Shown here: in pieces, positions 17,029-25,966 of the stretch
Layout of the letters: each line of letters starts with the position of its first letter
Position numbering within the stretch: the first letter of the stretch is position 1
NCBI RefSeq assembly: GCF_002179965.1
Contig: NZ_NGUQ01000014.1
Coordinates: forward strand, 489,350 to 553,349
Length of the DNA stretch: 64,000 bases
Source: Pandoraea sp. PE-S2T-3
GTDB taxonomy: Bacteria > Pseudomonadota > Gammaproteobacteria > Burkholderiales > Burkholderiaceae
Direction of reading: 5' to 3'
Translations under genes and position numbers: made by a program
Notes under the pieces: generated by a model
Told to the model about the DNA's origin: nothing
What the model saw: the letters and a program-made list of their open reading frames with translations, nothing else
Database searches by the model: none

Positions 17029-17961
17029 TTACTTCACGTCGAGTGCCTGCGCGAGCGTCACCGGGTCTTGAAAGATGCTGGAGAAGTCGAGCGCACCGTG
17101 ACCATTGGCGCGATGCACTTCAAAGATGCGTCTCGCCAGATCGCCCAGCGGCGTCGCGACATCGCTGCTCGCTGCGGCCCCGTGCGCAAGGCGCAGGTCC
17201 TTCGCCATCAGGTCGGTCGCAAACCCGCCGGTGTAGCCGCGCGACGACGCCGCGTTCTCCATCACGCCCGGACACGGGTTGTAGACCTCCAACGTCCAGT
17301 TACGCCCCGAGCTTTGCTGCATCACCGCCGACAGCACCTTCGGGTCGAGTCCGTTGGCAATACCGAGCCGCAACGCTTCACTCGTGCCCGCCATCAGAAT
17401 GCCGAGCAGCATGTTGTTGCACAGCTTGAGCGTCTGACCGGCACCGAGCGCACCGCCATGATGAATGGCACGGCCCATGTTGGCCAGCAACGGCCGCATG
17501 CGTTCGACGAGGGCAGCATCGCCTCCGACCATGAACGTCAACGTGCCTGCTGCCGCCCCCGCCGTACCACCCGACACCGGCGCATCGAGCAAGGCGGTAC
17601 CGGCACGCGCGAGCTTCGCCAACTGACGCGGAATTTCCGGCGGCACCGTGCTGCTGTCGATCAGCACCGCATCGGCCGGCGCATTGGCCAGCACGCCCTC
17701 CGGACCGTCGTAGGCGGCAAGCACATGCTCGCTGGCCGGCAACATCGTGATCACCACCTGTGCGTCGCGCACGGCGTCGGCAATCGACTTGGCCGCCTGA
17801 CCGCCTCCGGCAGCGAGCCGGTCGACGGCCGCCCCCGACAGGTCGAAGCCGCGCACCGCGTGACCCGCCTTGACCAGATTCGCGGCCATCGGGCCGCCCA
17901 TATTGCCCAGCCCGATGAACGCGACGCGCCATGTGGGCTGAGAGGTCGTTTCCGTAGCCAT
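17029..17961 (-). CDS. mmsB: 3-hydroxyisobutyrate dehydrogenase
   Basis: This NAD+-dependent enzyme of valine catabolism oxidises 3-hydroxyisobutyrate to methylmalonate semialdehyde. The Rossmann motif GLGNMGGPMAANL (17-29) is at the N-terminus. The substrate-binding motif DAPVSGGTAGAAAGTL and the catalytic-lysine region GAGQTLKLCNNM match the beta-hydroxyacid dehydrogenase family. ATG 17961 has GGAGA seven bases upstream; an ATG at 17967 lies too close to that site. It follows mmsA by 31 bases, so the two are one operon making consecutive steps. Confidence 0.94.
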   Translation of the reverse strand: MATETTSQPTWRVAFIGLGNMGGPMAANLVKAGHAVRGFDLSGAAVDRLAAGGGQAAKSIADAVRDAQVVITMLPASEHVLAAYDGPEGVLANAPADAVLIDSSTVPPEIPRQLAKLARAGTALLDAPVSGGTAGAAAGTLTFMVGGDAALVERMRPLLANMGRAIHHGGALGAGQTLKLCNNMLLGILMAGTSEALRLGIANGLDPKVLSAVMQQSSGRNWTLEVYNPCPGVMENAASSRGYTGGFATDLMAKDLRLAHGAAASSDVATPLGDLARRIFEVHRANGHGALDFSSIFQDPVTLAQALDVK

Positions 17962-17992
17962 CGTCATGTCTCCCGAAAATTAGCCGTCGGTA

Positions 17993-19492
17993 TTACTTCA
18001 GCGTGATCGTCGTGTTCACACCGGAGGGGCCGGTGCCGCGCGCTTGCCAGCGAGCCGTCACGGTCTTGGTCTGCGTCCAGAACAGAATCGCCTGCTTGCC
18101 GTTCGGTCCCAGATCGCCCAGTTTCGAACCGCGTGAGCCCGTGAAGCTGAACCACGCCACCGGCACCGGAATCGGCAGATTGATACCGACCTGACCGACG
18201 TCGATCTCGTTCTGGAACTGACGCGCCGCGCCACCATCCTGCGTGAACAGTGCCACGCCGTTGCCGTTCGGGTTGGCGTTGACGAAGGCGATCGCCTCGT
18301 CGAGCGTATCGACACCGGTCATGCACAGCACCGGCCCGAAGATTTCGTCGCGATAGATCGACATCTCGGCGCTCACGCCGTCGAAGATGGTCGGGCCGAC
18401 GAAGTTGCCTTCCGGCGCTTCCTTCACAACGTGTCCGCGGCCGTCGAGCAGCAGCTTCGCGCCCTCTTCCACGCCGGCACCGATCAACTTCTCGATACGG
18501 GCACGCGCCTGCTTCGAGACCACCGGACCGAGATCGGCCTTGCGATCGGTGCCCGGACCGACCTTGAGCGCGCGGGCGCGTTCGACCAGTTCAGGCACCC
18601 ATTCACGGGCCTCGCCCACGAGTACGGCCACCGACGTGGCCATGCAACGCTGACCGGCCGCACCGAATGCCGCGCCCAGCAGGTGATTGATCGCTTGTTC
18701 GCGATCGGCATCCGGCAGGATCACGCAATGATTCTTCGCGCCCATCATCGCCTGACAACGCTTGCCGGCTTCCGACGCGCGACGGTAGATATGCGTGCCG
18801 ACATGCGTCGAACCGATGAACGAGACCGCCTTGATGTCCGGGTGATCGCAGATCGCATTGGCGGTGTCCGGGCCGCCATGCACGACGTTCAGCACGCCCG
18901 GGGGCAGACCGGCTTCGAGCGCCAGTTCGGCCAGACGCAGCGAAGCGCTCGGGTCTTGTTCCGACGGCTTGAGCACAAACGTGTTGCCGGTGGCAACGGC
19001 CAGCGGGAACATGAAACACGGCAGCATCACCGGGAAGTTGAACGCCGTGATACCGGCGCACACCCCCAGCGGTTCGATCAGCGTGTACACATCCACGCCG
19101 CCCGCGGCGTTCTGCGCGTATTCGCCCAGTTGCAGCGAGGCAATCGAACACGCGTGCTCGACCACTTCCAGACCACGGCCGATTTCGCCTTCGGCATCCG
19201 GCAACGTCTTGCCATGCTCGCGCGTGATCAGTTCGGCGAGTTCGCCCGTGTGATCGCGCAGCAGTTGTTGAAAGCGCAGCATCACGCGCATGCGCGACGC
19301 CTGCGACGTGGCACGCCACGTCTTGTAAGCCGCCTTCGACGACGCGACCGCGGCATTGAGTTCTTCCGGGGTAGCAAACGGCACGCGTGCAATCACTTCC
19401 TGCGTGGCAGGGTTCACGACGTCGCGCCATTGCGACGTCTTCGACTCAACGCGCTTGCCATCGATGAGCAGCGGAATAGTAGGCAGGGACAT
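17993..19492 (-). CDS. mmsA: CoA-acylating methylmalonate-semialdehyde dehydrogenase
   Basis: This 499-residue aldehyde dehydrogenase converts methylmalonate semialdehyde to propionyl-CoA (and malonate semialdehyde to acetyl-CoA) with NAD+ and CoA. Family markers are ITAFNFPVMLP at the nucleotide-binding start, FVLKPSEQDPSAS, and the catalytic cysteine C283 in GQRCMATSV. The MMSDH type lacks the usual general-base Glu of hydrolytic aldehyde dehydrogenases; in its place it has the GAKNHC stretch. ATG 19492 follows GGAGAG. It is the first gene of the mmsAB operon; the binding-protein gene upstream, on the same strand, ends 145 bases before it. Confidence 0.95.
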   Translation of the reverse strand: MSLPTIPLLIDGKRVESKTSQWRDVVNPATQEVIARVPFATPEELNAAVASSKAAYKTWRATSQASRMRVMLRFQQLLRDHTGELAELITREHGKTLPDAEGEIGRGLEVVEHACSIASLQLGEYAQNAAGGVDVYTLIEPLGVCAGITAFNFPVMLPCFMFPLAVATGNTFVLKPSEQDPSASLRLAELALEAGLPPGVLNVVHGGPDTANAICDHPDIKAVSFIGSTHVGTHIYRRASEAGKRCQAMMGAKNHCVILPDADREQAINHLLGAAFGAAGQRCMATSVAVLVGEAREWVPELVERARALKVGPGTDRKADLGPVVSKQARARIEKLIGAGVEEGAKLLLDGRGHVVKEAPEGNFVGPTIFDGVSAEMSIYRDEIFGPVLCMTGVDTLDEAIAFVNANPNGNGVALFTQDGGAARQFQNEIDVGQVGINLPIPVPVAWFSFTGSRGSKLGDLGPNGKQAILFWTQTKTVTARWQARGTGPSGVNTTITLK

Positions 19493-19637
19493 GACACGCT
19501 CTCCAGATCGAAACGAATGCAAAGTTCAGGAATGGCGGCCTGCGTGGCGATGTTGAACAACATCCACACCACACAGCGCCGCCGGTAACTCAAAGATAGG
19601 CAATCGGCGCGAGGCCGTTGCCCGGCAGGCCATTCAT

Positions 19638-20876
19638 TTATCGCGCCGCGGCGGTCGTCTTCACGAGCGAGCAGGTCGACTTCGACAGCGGCTGGAACGC
19701 TTCGGTGGCGGGCACCGTCGCGACCGTGGAGTAGTAGTCCCACGGGCCCTTCGACTCGGCAGGCGACTTCACGCGGAACAAGTACATGTCATGAATCACG
19801 CGGCCATCGGGGCGAATCGAGGCGTTATGCATGATCGGATCGCGAATCGGCATTTCACGCATCTTTTGCGCAACCACCTTGGCATCCACGCTCTTCGTCG
19901 CGGCCACGGCGCGCAGGTAATGCAGCACGCTCGAATACACGCCGGCCTGCACCATCGTCGGCTTCAGGTCCTTGTACTTTTTCTGGAAGCGAGCCGACCA
20001 CGTGCGCGAGGCATCGTCGAAGTCCCAGTAGAAGCCATCCGTGAACATCAGGCCCTGTGCGGTATTCAGGCCGAGCGCGTGCACGTCGGAGAGGAACACC
20101 AGCAGCGCCGCCAGCTTCTGCCCGCGTTGCACGATGCCGAATTCGCGCGCCTGCTTGAGCGCATTGACGGTGTCCTGCCCGCCGTTGGCGAGCGCGACCA
20201 CTTCGGCTTTCGAGCTTTGCGCCGACAACAGGAACGAGGCGTAATCCGACGCGTTAAGCGGGTGGCGCGATTGGCCCACCACCGTACCGCCGAGCGCCTT
20301 CACGTTATCGGCAGCATCCTTCTCGAGCGAGTGCCCGAACGCGTAATCGACGGTGATGAAGTACCACGTCTTGCCCCCGTTCTTGACCATCGCGCGCGCC
20401 GTTGCGGCCGACTGCGAGTAAGTGTCGAACATCCAGTGGAAGCCCGTGGGCGAACAGTCTTCGTTGGTGAGGCGTGTAGTCGCGGGACCGGAGAACAGCG
20501 CGATGCGCTGCTTGTCCATGGCGATCTTCTGCACGGCGAGCGCCGCGGCGGAATTGGTCAGGTCGGCCACTGCGTCGACGTTGTCGCGATCGAACCATTC
20601 GCGGGCCTTGTTGGCGGCCACGTCCGCCTTGTTCTGGTTGTCGGCCGAGACCAGATCGATTTTCATGCCCTTACATTCGGCGGCCAGACAATCGTCGATC
20701 GCCATTTGCGCGGCCACCACCGAGCCCGCGCCGCCCATTGCCGAATACGTGCCCGACATGTCGGTGAGCACCCCCACCTTCACCGGACGGTCCGGCAATT
20801 GCGCCATGCTGCCAACCGACGTCATCCCAAAGCCCGCGCCCAGTCCCAGCGCGAGCAGCCACGGCTTGATCTTCAT
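19638..20876 (-). CDS. Branched-chain-amino-acid-type ABC substrate-binding protein (orphan)
   Basis: A 412-residue periplasmic protein with signal peptide 1-25 and the Peripla_BP_6 (LivJ-like) fold: VKVGVLTDMSGTYSAMGG at the start, TTRLTNEDCSPTGFHWMFD in the hinge region and DYAFGHSLEKDAADNVKALGG. The closest class is the hydrophobic/aromatic acid binding proteins. No permease or ATPase genes accompany it here, so the partner transporter must be elsewhere. It is on the same strand as mmsA and divergent from a LysR gene, which makes import of valine-related or small branched acids a reasonable guess only. Confidence 0.9.
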   Translation of the reverse strand: MKIKPWLLALGLGAGFGMTSVGSMAQLPDRPVKVGVLTDMSGTYSAMGGAGSVVAAQMAIDDCLAAECKGMKIDLVSADNQNKADVAANKAREWFDRDNVDAVADLTNSAAALAVQKIAMDKQRIALFSGPATTRLTNEDCSPTGFHWMFDTYSQSAATARAMVKNGGKTWYFITVDYAFGHSLEKDAADNVKALGGTVVGQSRHPLNASDYASFLLSAQSSKAEVVALANGGQDTVNALKQAREFGIVQRGQKLAALLVFLSDVHALGLNTAQGLMFTDGFYWDFDDASRTWSARFQKKYKDLKPTMVQAGVYSSVLHYLRAVAATKSVDAKVVAQKMREMPIRDPIMHNASIRPDGRVIHDMYLFRVKSPAESKGPWDYYSTVATVPATEAFQPLSKSTCSLVKTTAAAR

Positions 20877-20982
20877 CGCTTTGTCTCCTGGTTTTTATCG
20901 TGCGTCGCTGTCGTCTATGCGCAGCGCTCATGAATTGTATTTGTGCGAATTTGCTTTACATAGCACATAGCTGCATCTACTT

Positions 20983-20998
20983 TGTGCATAAATGCACA
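20983..20998. promoter_or_regulatory. Perfect palindrome, candidate LysR operator
   Basis: TGTGCAT, AA, ATGCACA form a perfect inverted repeat in the 137-base divergent region between the binding-protein gene and the LysR gene. A half-like TAGCACATAG (20961-20970) and TTGTGCG (20941-20947) lie beside it. It is 15 bases before the LysR start, so it could mediate autorepression. Binding is inference. Confidence 0.55.
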
Positions 20999-21013
20999 TA
21001 GGAGACGGCACCC

Positions 21014-21982
21014 ATGGCGACCCGCAAGCACGCATCCCCCGCCCCGGTCACCGGAGCAGAACCGCGCCCCGACTGGGACGACCTTCGATACTTTCTGGAA
21101 GTCGCGCGCACGCAGCGCGTGAGTGCGGCAGCGTTGCGGCTGGGCGTCGATCACACGACGGTCTCGCGCCGCGTCCGGGCGTTGGAGCAATCGCTCGGCA
21201 CGTTGCTGTTCGACAAGTCGCGCAATGCGGGCTTTGCGCTCACGCACGAGGGCCAGCAGTTGCTCGTGCATGCCGAGCAGATGGAAACCACGTTGCAGTC
21301 GGCCTGCGAGCAGGTGGCCGGCTTGGGGCAGACGCTCTCCGGCCACGTGCGCATCGGCTCGACGGAGGCCTTCGGCACGTATTTCGTTACGCCCGTGCTC
21401 TCGCACTTTCAGCGCGAGTACCCCGCCATTCAGCTAGACGTATTGCCGGTGCCGCGCTTCGTGAGTCTGTCGAAGCGCGAAGCCGACATCGCCATCACCA
21501 TCGAGCGGCCACAGCGTGGGCCGTATGTGTGCAGCAAGCTATGCGACTACCGGTTGCAGTTGTACGCGACGCCCGGTTATCTCGCGCAGTATGGCGGCGT
21601 GGAAACATTTGCCGACCTGAGCGGCCGCCGTTTCGTCAGCTATGTCGACGAGTTGTCGTTCAGTAACGAGTTGCGCTATCTGGAAGATGTCGTGCCGGGC
21701 TGCGACGTCGTGATGCGCAGCACGAGTGTGATCGCGCAATATCAAGCCGCGTTGCAGGGCGAAGCCCTGGCGATTCTGCCCTGCTTCATGGCCGCACAAG
21801 ACCCGCGGCTCGTGCCGTTGCTAGTCGATGAAGTCGTTGTCACGCGCAGCTTCTGGATTTATTGCCATGAAGAGTTGCGCACGCTCAAGCGCATCACCAC
21901 GCTATGGGACTACCTGCGCGACGCCGCCCAGCGCAACGAAGCGCTGTTGCAGGGCAAAGCCGGGAAACTCGTGCAGGCGTGA
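21014..21982 (+). CDS. LysR-family transcriptional regulator
   Basis: A 322-residue regulator with the winged helix-turn-helix at about 22-82 (DDLRYFLEVARTQRVSAAA then DHTTVSRRVRALEQ) and a substrate domain after residue 110. The DHTTVSRR recognition helix places it near the LysR members that carry RYFLEVARTG. It is divergent from the branched-chain-type binding protein and upstream of nothing else, so it probably controls that gene and perhaps mmsAB. A perfect palindrome in the divergent region is a candidate site. It ends two bases before the convergent LysR gene. Confidence 0.92.
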   Translation: MATRKHASPAPVTGAEPRPDWDDLRYFLEVARTQRVSAAALRLGVDHTTVSRRVRALEQSLGTLLFDKSRNAGFALTHEGQQLLVHAEQMETTLQSACEQVAGLGQTLSGHVRIGSTEAFGTYFVTPVLSHFQREYPAIQLDVLPVPRFVSLSKREADIAITIERPQRGPYVCSKLCDYRLQLYATPGYLAQYGGVETFADLSGRRFVSYVDELSFSNELRYLEDVVPGCDVVMRSTSVIAQYQAALQGEALAILPCFMAAQDPRLVPLLVDEVVVTRSFWIYCHEELRTLKRITTLWDYLRDAAQRNEALLQGKAGKLVQA

Positions 21983-21984
21983 GG

Positions 21985-23004
21985 TTACAGATCGCGAATC
22001 TTGCGCTGCTCGCTGTCGATCACCGACGGCACCGCAGCGCGCATCGCTTCGACAAAGCGCAGCAAGCGCGCCGGGTAATGCTTCGCGTAGGGATAGATGA
22101 TGTACATCGGCAACGCCGTCGAGCGCCAGTCCGGGATGAGTTGAATCAGGCGCCCCTGCGCAACGTCTTCGGCCATCACCCACGCCGAACTCACGCCAAC
22201 GCCCAGCCCGCGCAATGTGGCACTGCGCAAGACGTACAGGCTGTCGGTACTCATGCGCGGTTCGAATGTCACTCGCGCGCTTTCTCGGGTGTCCTTGTGC
22301 GTGAGCGTGATGTCATTGCGATAGAACGTCGTCAGCGCCAGCCACGGCATCTGCGCCAGTTCGTGCGGATGCGTGGGCAAGCGCCGGTCTTGCAGCAACT
22401 CGGGCGAAGCCACCACGATGCGCGGCACGTCGGTCAACGTGATCGCCACGTTTGACGGGTCGCGCAACTCGCCCACGTGAATGGCGCAGTCGATGCCCTC
22501 TGCAATGAAATCGGGTTCTCGATCCTGCAAGAACCAGTGCACCTTGATGCCCGCATAACGCTCGAGAAAACTCACCAGCGGGCCGACCAGCAACTCTTGC
22601 CCAAACGCGTGCGGCGCCAGCACGCGCAACGTCCCCTCCGGCTCTTCACCGGTGCCGCGCAAATCGGCTTCGAACGCCTCCCAGCTTTCCACCAGCTCTT
22701 TTGCTCGAGCGAAGCAACGTTCCCCGTCTTCAGTGAGTTTCATCTGATGGGTGGAGCGTTGCAGCAGCCGCAGCCCCAGCGAGCGCTCCAGCATTTGCAG
22801 ACGACGGCTGACCGTGGGCTGCGTGGTGCCCAGCAGCGCCGCTGCCGCCGACAGGCTGCCCGCTTCGACAATGCGCACGAAGGTCTGCATCAGCTCGACG
22901 CGGTCGGCCCCGCTGGCCTTGAGGGCTGGGACGCCCGGGGCAATGATTGGCGGTTTTTCCGTCGGGAGGTTAGGTGAATCAGGCGATTCCGGGGCTTTGG
23001 TCAT
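21985..23004 (-). CDS. LysR-family transcriptional regulator
   Basis: A regulator of about 339 residues with an N-terminal extension of some 35 Pro-rich residues before the helix-turn-helix (ELMQTFVRIVEAGSLSAAAALL, then TTQPTVSRRLQMLE). The effector domain starts with GTLRVLAPHAFGQELL. It belongs to the group near GcvA/PgrR-like repressors. I start it at ATG 23004; an ATG at 23013 is equally possible. It is divergent from the MFS gene at 23104 with 99 bases between and most likely controls it. Confidence 0.9.
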   Translation of the reverse strand: MTKAPESPDSPNLPTEKPPIIAPGVPALKASGADRVELMQTFVRIVEAGSLSAAAALLGTTQPTVSRRLQMLERSLGLRLLQRSTHQMKLTEDGERCFARAKELVESWEAFEADLRGTGEEPEGTLRVLAPHAFGQELLVGPLVSFLERYAGIKVHWFLQDREPDFIAEGIDCAIHVGELRDPSNVAITLTDVPRIVVASPELLQDRRLPTHPHELAQMPWLALTTFYRNDITLTHKDTRESARVTFEPRMSTDSLYVLRSATLRGLGVGVSSAWVMAEDVAQGRLIQLIPDWRSTALPMYIIYPYAKHYPARLLRFVEAMRAAVPSVIDSEQRKIRDL

Positions 23005-23103
23005 ACGTCGCACGTATAAAGGTTCTACGGATTATAGGTCTACCGTTGCACCGCACCAAAGGGGAAACTACGCCCCGTACTGTTTCCTCACTGGAGCAAT
23101 CGC

Positions 23104-24333
23104 ATGAGTTCCGCCCAGCTTTCCAATGCCAGTCCGTCCGACACCCGGCCTCAGCCGGAACTGTCGGCGCGACTGATTCTGCTACTTGCCGCCGGCGCTG
23201 GCCTGACGGTGGCCTCGCTGTATTACGCCCAGCCGATGCTGGGCATCATGACCGACGACATTCACGCGGCCAACACGACCGTTGGCTGGGTGCCGACCCT
23301 GACGCAACTCGGCTACGCGCTCGGCATCTTGTTGTTAGTACCGCTCGGCGACCGGTTCGACCGCCGCCGCATCGTGCTGATCAAGGGTGCGGCCCTGTCG
23401 CTGGCACTGCTGCTCGCCGCCGTGGCACCGGGCATCGGCACGCTGCTGTTTGCGAGCCTCGCCATCGGGCTGACGGCCACCATGGCGCAGGACATCGTGC
23501 CGGCCGCCGCCGCACTCGCCCCCGAATCGATTCGCGGACGCGTGGTTGGCACGGTCATGACCGGCTTGCTGCTGGGCATTCTGCTCTCGCGGGTGATTTC
23601 GGGATTCGTCGCGCAGAACTTCGGCTGGCGGGCGATGTATGTCGTCGCCGCCATCAGCGTGGCGGGCTTCGGCGTAGTGGCTTGGCGCGGTCTGCCGTCG
23701 TTCCATCCGACCACGCAGATGACCTATCGCCAATTGCTCGGCTCGGTGATCGGCCTGTGGCGCAAGCACCCGGCACTGCGCCGTGCGGCGCTCGCGCAGG
23801 GGCTGCTCTCGGTCGCCTTCAGCGCCTTCTGGTCGACGCTGGCGGTCATGCTTCACGAAGCCCCCTTCCATCTGGGTGCGGCAGCCGCCGGTGCGTTTGG
23901 TCTGGCCGGTGCGGCAGGTGCACTGGGTGCACCGCTCGCCGGACGCATTGCCGATCGCAAGGGGCCGCAGGTGGTCACGCGTCTCGGTGCTGCGCTGGTG
24001 GCCGTGTCGTTTGCGGCGATGCTTTTTGCCCCGTTGCTCAGCGCCCATGCCCAGTTGTGGCTGATCGGGCTGGCCGCCATCGGCTTCGATCTGGGGGTGC
24101 AGGTGGCGCTGGTCTCGCATCAGACCATCGTCTACGGCATCGAGCCGCCCGCCCGCAGCCGCCTGAACGCCGTGCTGTTCGTGGGCGTGTTCATCGGCAT
24201 GTCGGTCGGGGCCGCACTCGGTGCGCAAGCGTTGTCGCTGTGGGGCTGGACGGGCGTGGCATCGCTCGCGACGCTCGCTGCCCTCGGGGCACTGGCCGTG
24301 CGCATGTGGCCGGGCACTGTCATCGCCGATTAA
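23104..24333 (+). CDS. MFS drug/sugar-type efflux transporter
   Basis: A 409-residue, 12-segment inner-membrane carrier of the major facilitator superfamily. Family features are YYAQPMLGIM in the first helix and GDRFDRRRIVL, the MFS motif A, in loop 2-3. It belongs to the YnfM/AraJ-like DHA1 group that exports drugs or metabolites. The divergent LysR gene suggests control by the substrate or a related signal. Substrate unknown. A strong terminator follows. Confidence 0.9.
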   Translation: MSSAQLSNASPSDTRPQPELSARLILLLAAGAGLTVASLYYAQPMLGIMTDDIHAANTTVGWVPTLTQLGYALGILLLVPLGDRFDRRRIVLIKGAALSLALLLAAVAPGIGTLLFASLAIGLTATMAQDIVPAAAALAPESIRGRVVGTVMTGLLLGILLSRVISGFVAQNFGWRAMYVVAAISVAGFGVVAWRGLPSFHPTTQMTYRQLLGSVIGLWRKHPALRRAALAQGLLSVAFSAFWSTLAVMLHEAPFHLGAAAAGAFGLAGAAGALGAPLAGRIADRKGPQVVTRLGAALVAVSFAAMLFAPLLSAHAQLWLIGLAAIGFDLGVQVALVSHQTIVYGIEPPARSRLNAVLFVGVFIGMSVGAALGAQALSLWGWTGVASLATLAALGALAVRMWPGTVIAD

Positions 24334-24369
24334 TGACGGATTGATCGCTGCCGCGATCGTCGACAAGAC

Positions 24370-24401
24370 AAAGGCCGCGTCCCGTTAGGGCGCGGCCTTT
24401 T
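24370..24401. terminator. Bidirectional rho-independent terminator
   Basis: AAAGGCCGCG and CGCGGCCTTT pair around an inner CCC/GGG stem with a GTTA loop. It separates the MFS gene from the convergent arylamine N-acetyltransferase gene. Confidence 0.9.
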
Positions 24402-24420
24402 CGTTGGTGCTTCGGGCAAA

Positions 24421-25275
24421 TCAACCAGCGGCTAGCGCCGCACCGGCTTGGGCACGTCGGAACAGATCGTCAAAATCGATATCGGTAGTGTTCAGGCCGA
24501 AGCGATCTCGCACCAGTCGTTCGAGTTGTGCCGACGAAGTGATCTCGGTCTCGTTGACCAACTCGCCACGCATGCCACGCTCCGTCATCCGCGTGTTCAA
24601 CACGGCAATCCGGCCCTGCGGCAGCGCACGGCACAGCATCAGAGTCTTGCGAAACACCGACTCCGGCTCGGTCGACGTGAACCAGTTGCCCAGCTTGTAA
24701 TCGACCCACTCCGCCGGACGCGTCACGAAGCGATACACCGGCAGCCACTTGTCGGCCGATTGCACGCTCAGGTGGTACTCGCCGTCATCGGCCACCGCGA
24801 ATCGATAAGTTTCGAGCGGTGTTGTCTGCGCTTCGGTCGAATGCAGACGCAGCGGCGCAGTGAGCGTGACCGAGCCGAAGCCCACGTCGGCCAGCCACGC
24901 TTCGCCGTTCAGATCCACCCGCAGCAGCATATGCGTTTGCGACGCTTCGGCATCGAACGTGCGCCCCCACACCACCCGGCCGATCAGCGGCGTGACGGCA
25001 AAGCCGAGGTACTGGAGTGCCTTCGCAAAAATCAGGTTCTGCTCGAAGCAGTAACCGCCACGTCCGCCGTCGATCAGCTTGGCCACGACCGCAGGCAGAT
25101 CGACGCTGACCGGCCGCTCGCGCAGCGGGTCGAGATTTTCGAACGGAATGGTCAGCGGATGCAGCGCGTGCACGCGACGAAAGACGTCGAGCGTGGCTTC
25201 ATGCGGACCGGTATAGCCGATGCGCTGAAAATAGCGCGCCGGATCGAAAGCATCGGACATGTCTGGCGTTCCCAT
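24421..25275 (-). CDS. nat: Arylamine N-acetyltransferase
   Basis: This cytosolic enzyme transfers an acetyl group from acetyl-CoA to aromatic amines and hydrazines. The catalytic triad is visible: C76 in RGGYCFEQN, H115 in SQTHMLL and D130 in LADVGFG, each in its family context. FENLDP near 45-50 is also characteristic. Length, 284 residues, is normal. ATG 25260 is an alternative start five codons downstream. It has its own unit, with a terminator on the left shared with the MFS gene. Confidence 0.95.
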   Translation of the reverse strand: MGTPDMSDAFDPARYFQRIGYTGPHEATLDVFRRVHALHPLTIPFENLDPLRERPVSVDLPAVVAKLIDGGRGGYCFEQNLIFAKALQYLGFAVTPLIGRVVWGRTFDAEASQTHMLLRVDLNGEAWLADVGFGSVTLTAPLRLHSTEAQTTPLETYRFAVADDGEYHLSVQSADKWLPVYRFVTRPAEWVDYKLGNWFTSTEPESVFRKTLMLCRALPQGRIAVLNTRMTERGMRGELVNETEITSSAQLERLVRDRFGLNTTDIDFDDLFRRAQAGAALAAG

Positions 25276-25498
25276 GACGAGAGATGCCAGTACGTTACCG
25301 CATCGCCCGCACGCGCGGGCAAAGCCCGAGTTTCGAAAGGGCCATTCATGCCGTGTATGAGCGGCGTGAGTGATACCGGCGCAGCGACGGCGGCCTGCGA
25401 CTTTCGGTAGGCTTCACAACACGCCGACTGCCGTATCCTGACGCCTTCGCGCTCACGCGCCTTCGCCAACGTCACGGGATCGTCCCGGGATTCGTTCG

Positions 25499-25933
25499 AT
25501 GACAACAACCACTCACACCCTGTCCGTAACCTGCCAATGCGGAGGCGTCACGATGCAATTGCGCGGCGAGCCTGCCGCTCGCGCCAACTGCCATTGCCAT
25601 GCCTGCCGCGACTTTTACGGTGCACCGGTATTGGCGGCGACGGCGTGGTCGCCGGACCAGTTGAACATGGAGGGTGCAACGCAGGTCTTTGCCCATCCGA
25701 CCCGCAGCCTCACGCGACGCTTCTGCCCGCAATGCGGCGAGACGTTGCACGGCACCAACCGGCTGGACATGTGCGTCGTTCCCAACGCGCTGCTCGCGCG
25801 GGCACACGGCGGCCAACTGCCCGCCGCCCTGCGCCCGACGATGCATCTGTTCTATCGCCACCGGCTATTCGACGTGCGCGACGACCTGCCGAAGTATCTC
25901 GACGGCTGGGACGGCCCGGTGCACGACGAATGA
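25499..25933 (+). CDS. GFA-family zinc protein (Gfa/CENP-V)
   Basis: A 144-residue protein with the GFA/CENP-V zinc fold. Cysteine ligands are C12 and C14 (CQCG), C31, C33 and C36 (CHCHAC) and C76 and C79 (FCPQCG). The family is named for a formaldehyde-activating enzyme of Paracoccus that was proposed to speed glutathione-formaldehyde adduct formation; many members have other or unknown roles. The gene is monocistronic and convergent with the glyoxalase-like gene. Confidence 0.88.
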   Translation: MTTTTHTLSVTCQCGGVTMQLRGEPAARANCHCHACRDFYGAPVLAATAWSPDQLNMEGATQVFAHPTRSLTRRFCPQCGETLHGTNRLDMCVVPNALLARAHGGQLPAALRPTMHLFYRHRLFDVRDDLPKYLDGWDGPVHDE

Positions 25934-25966
25934 CGATAGCGACGACGGCGTCGCGTGCCGATCCGG

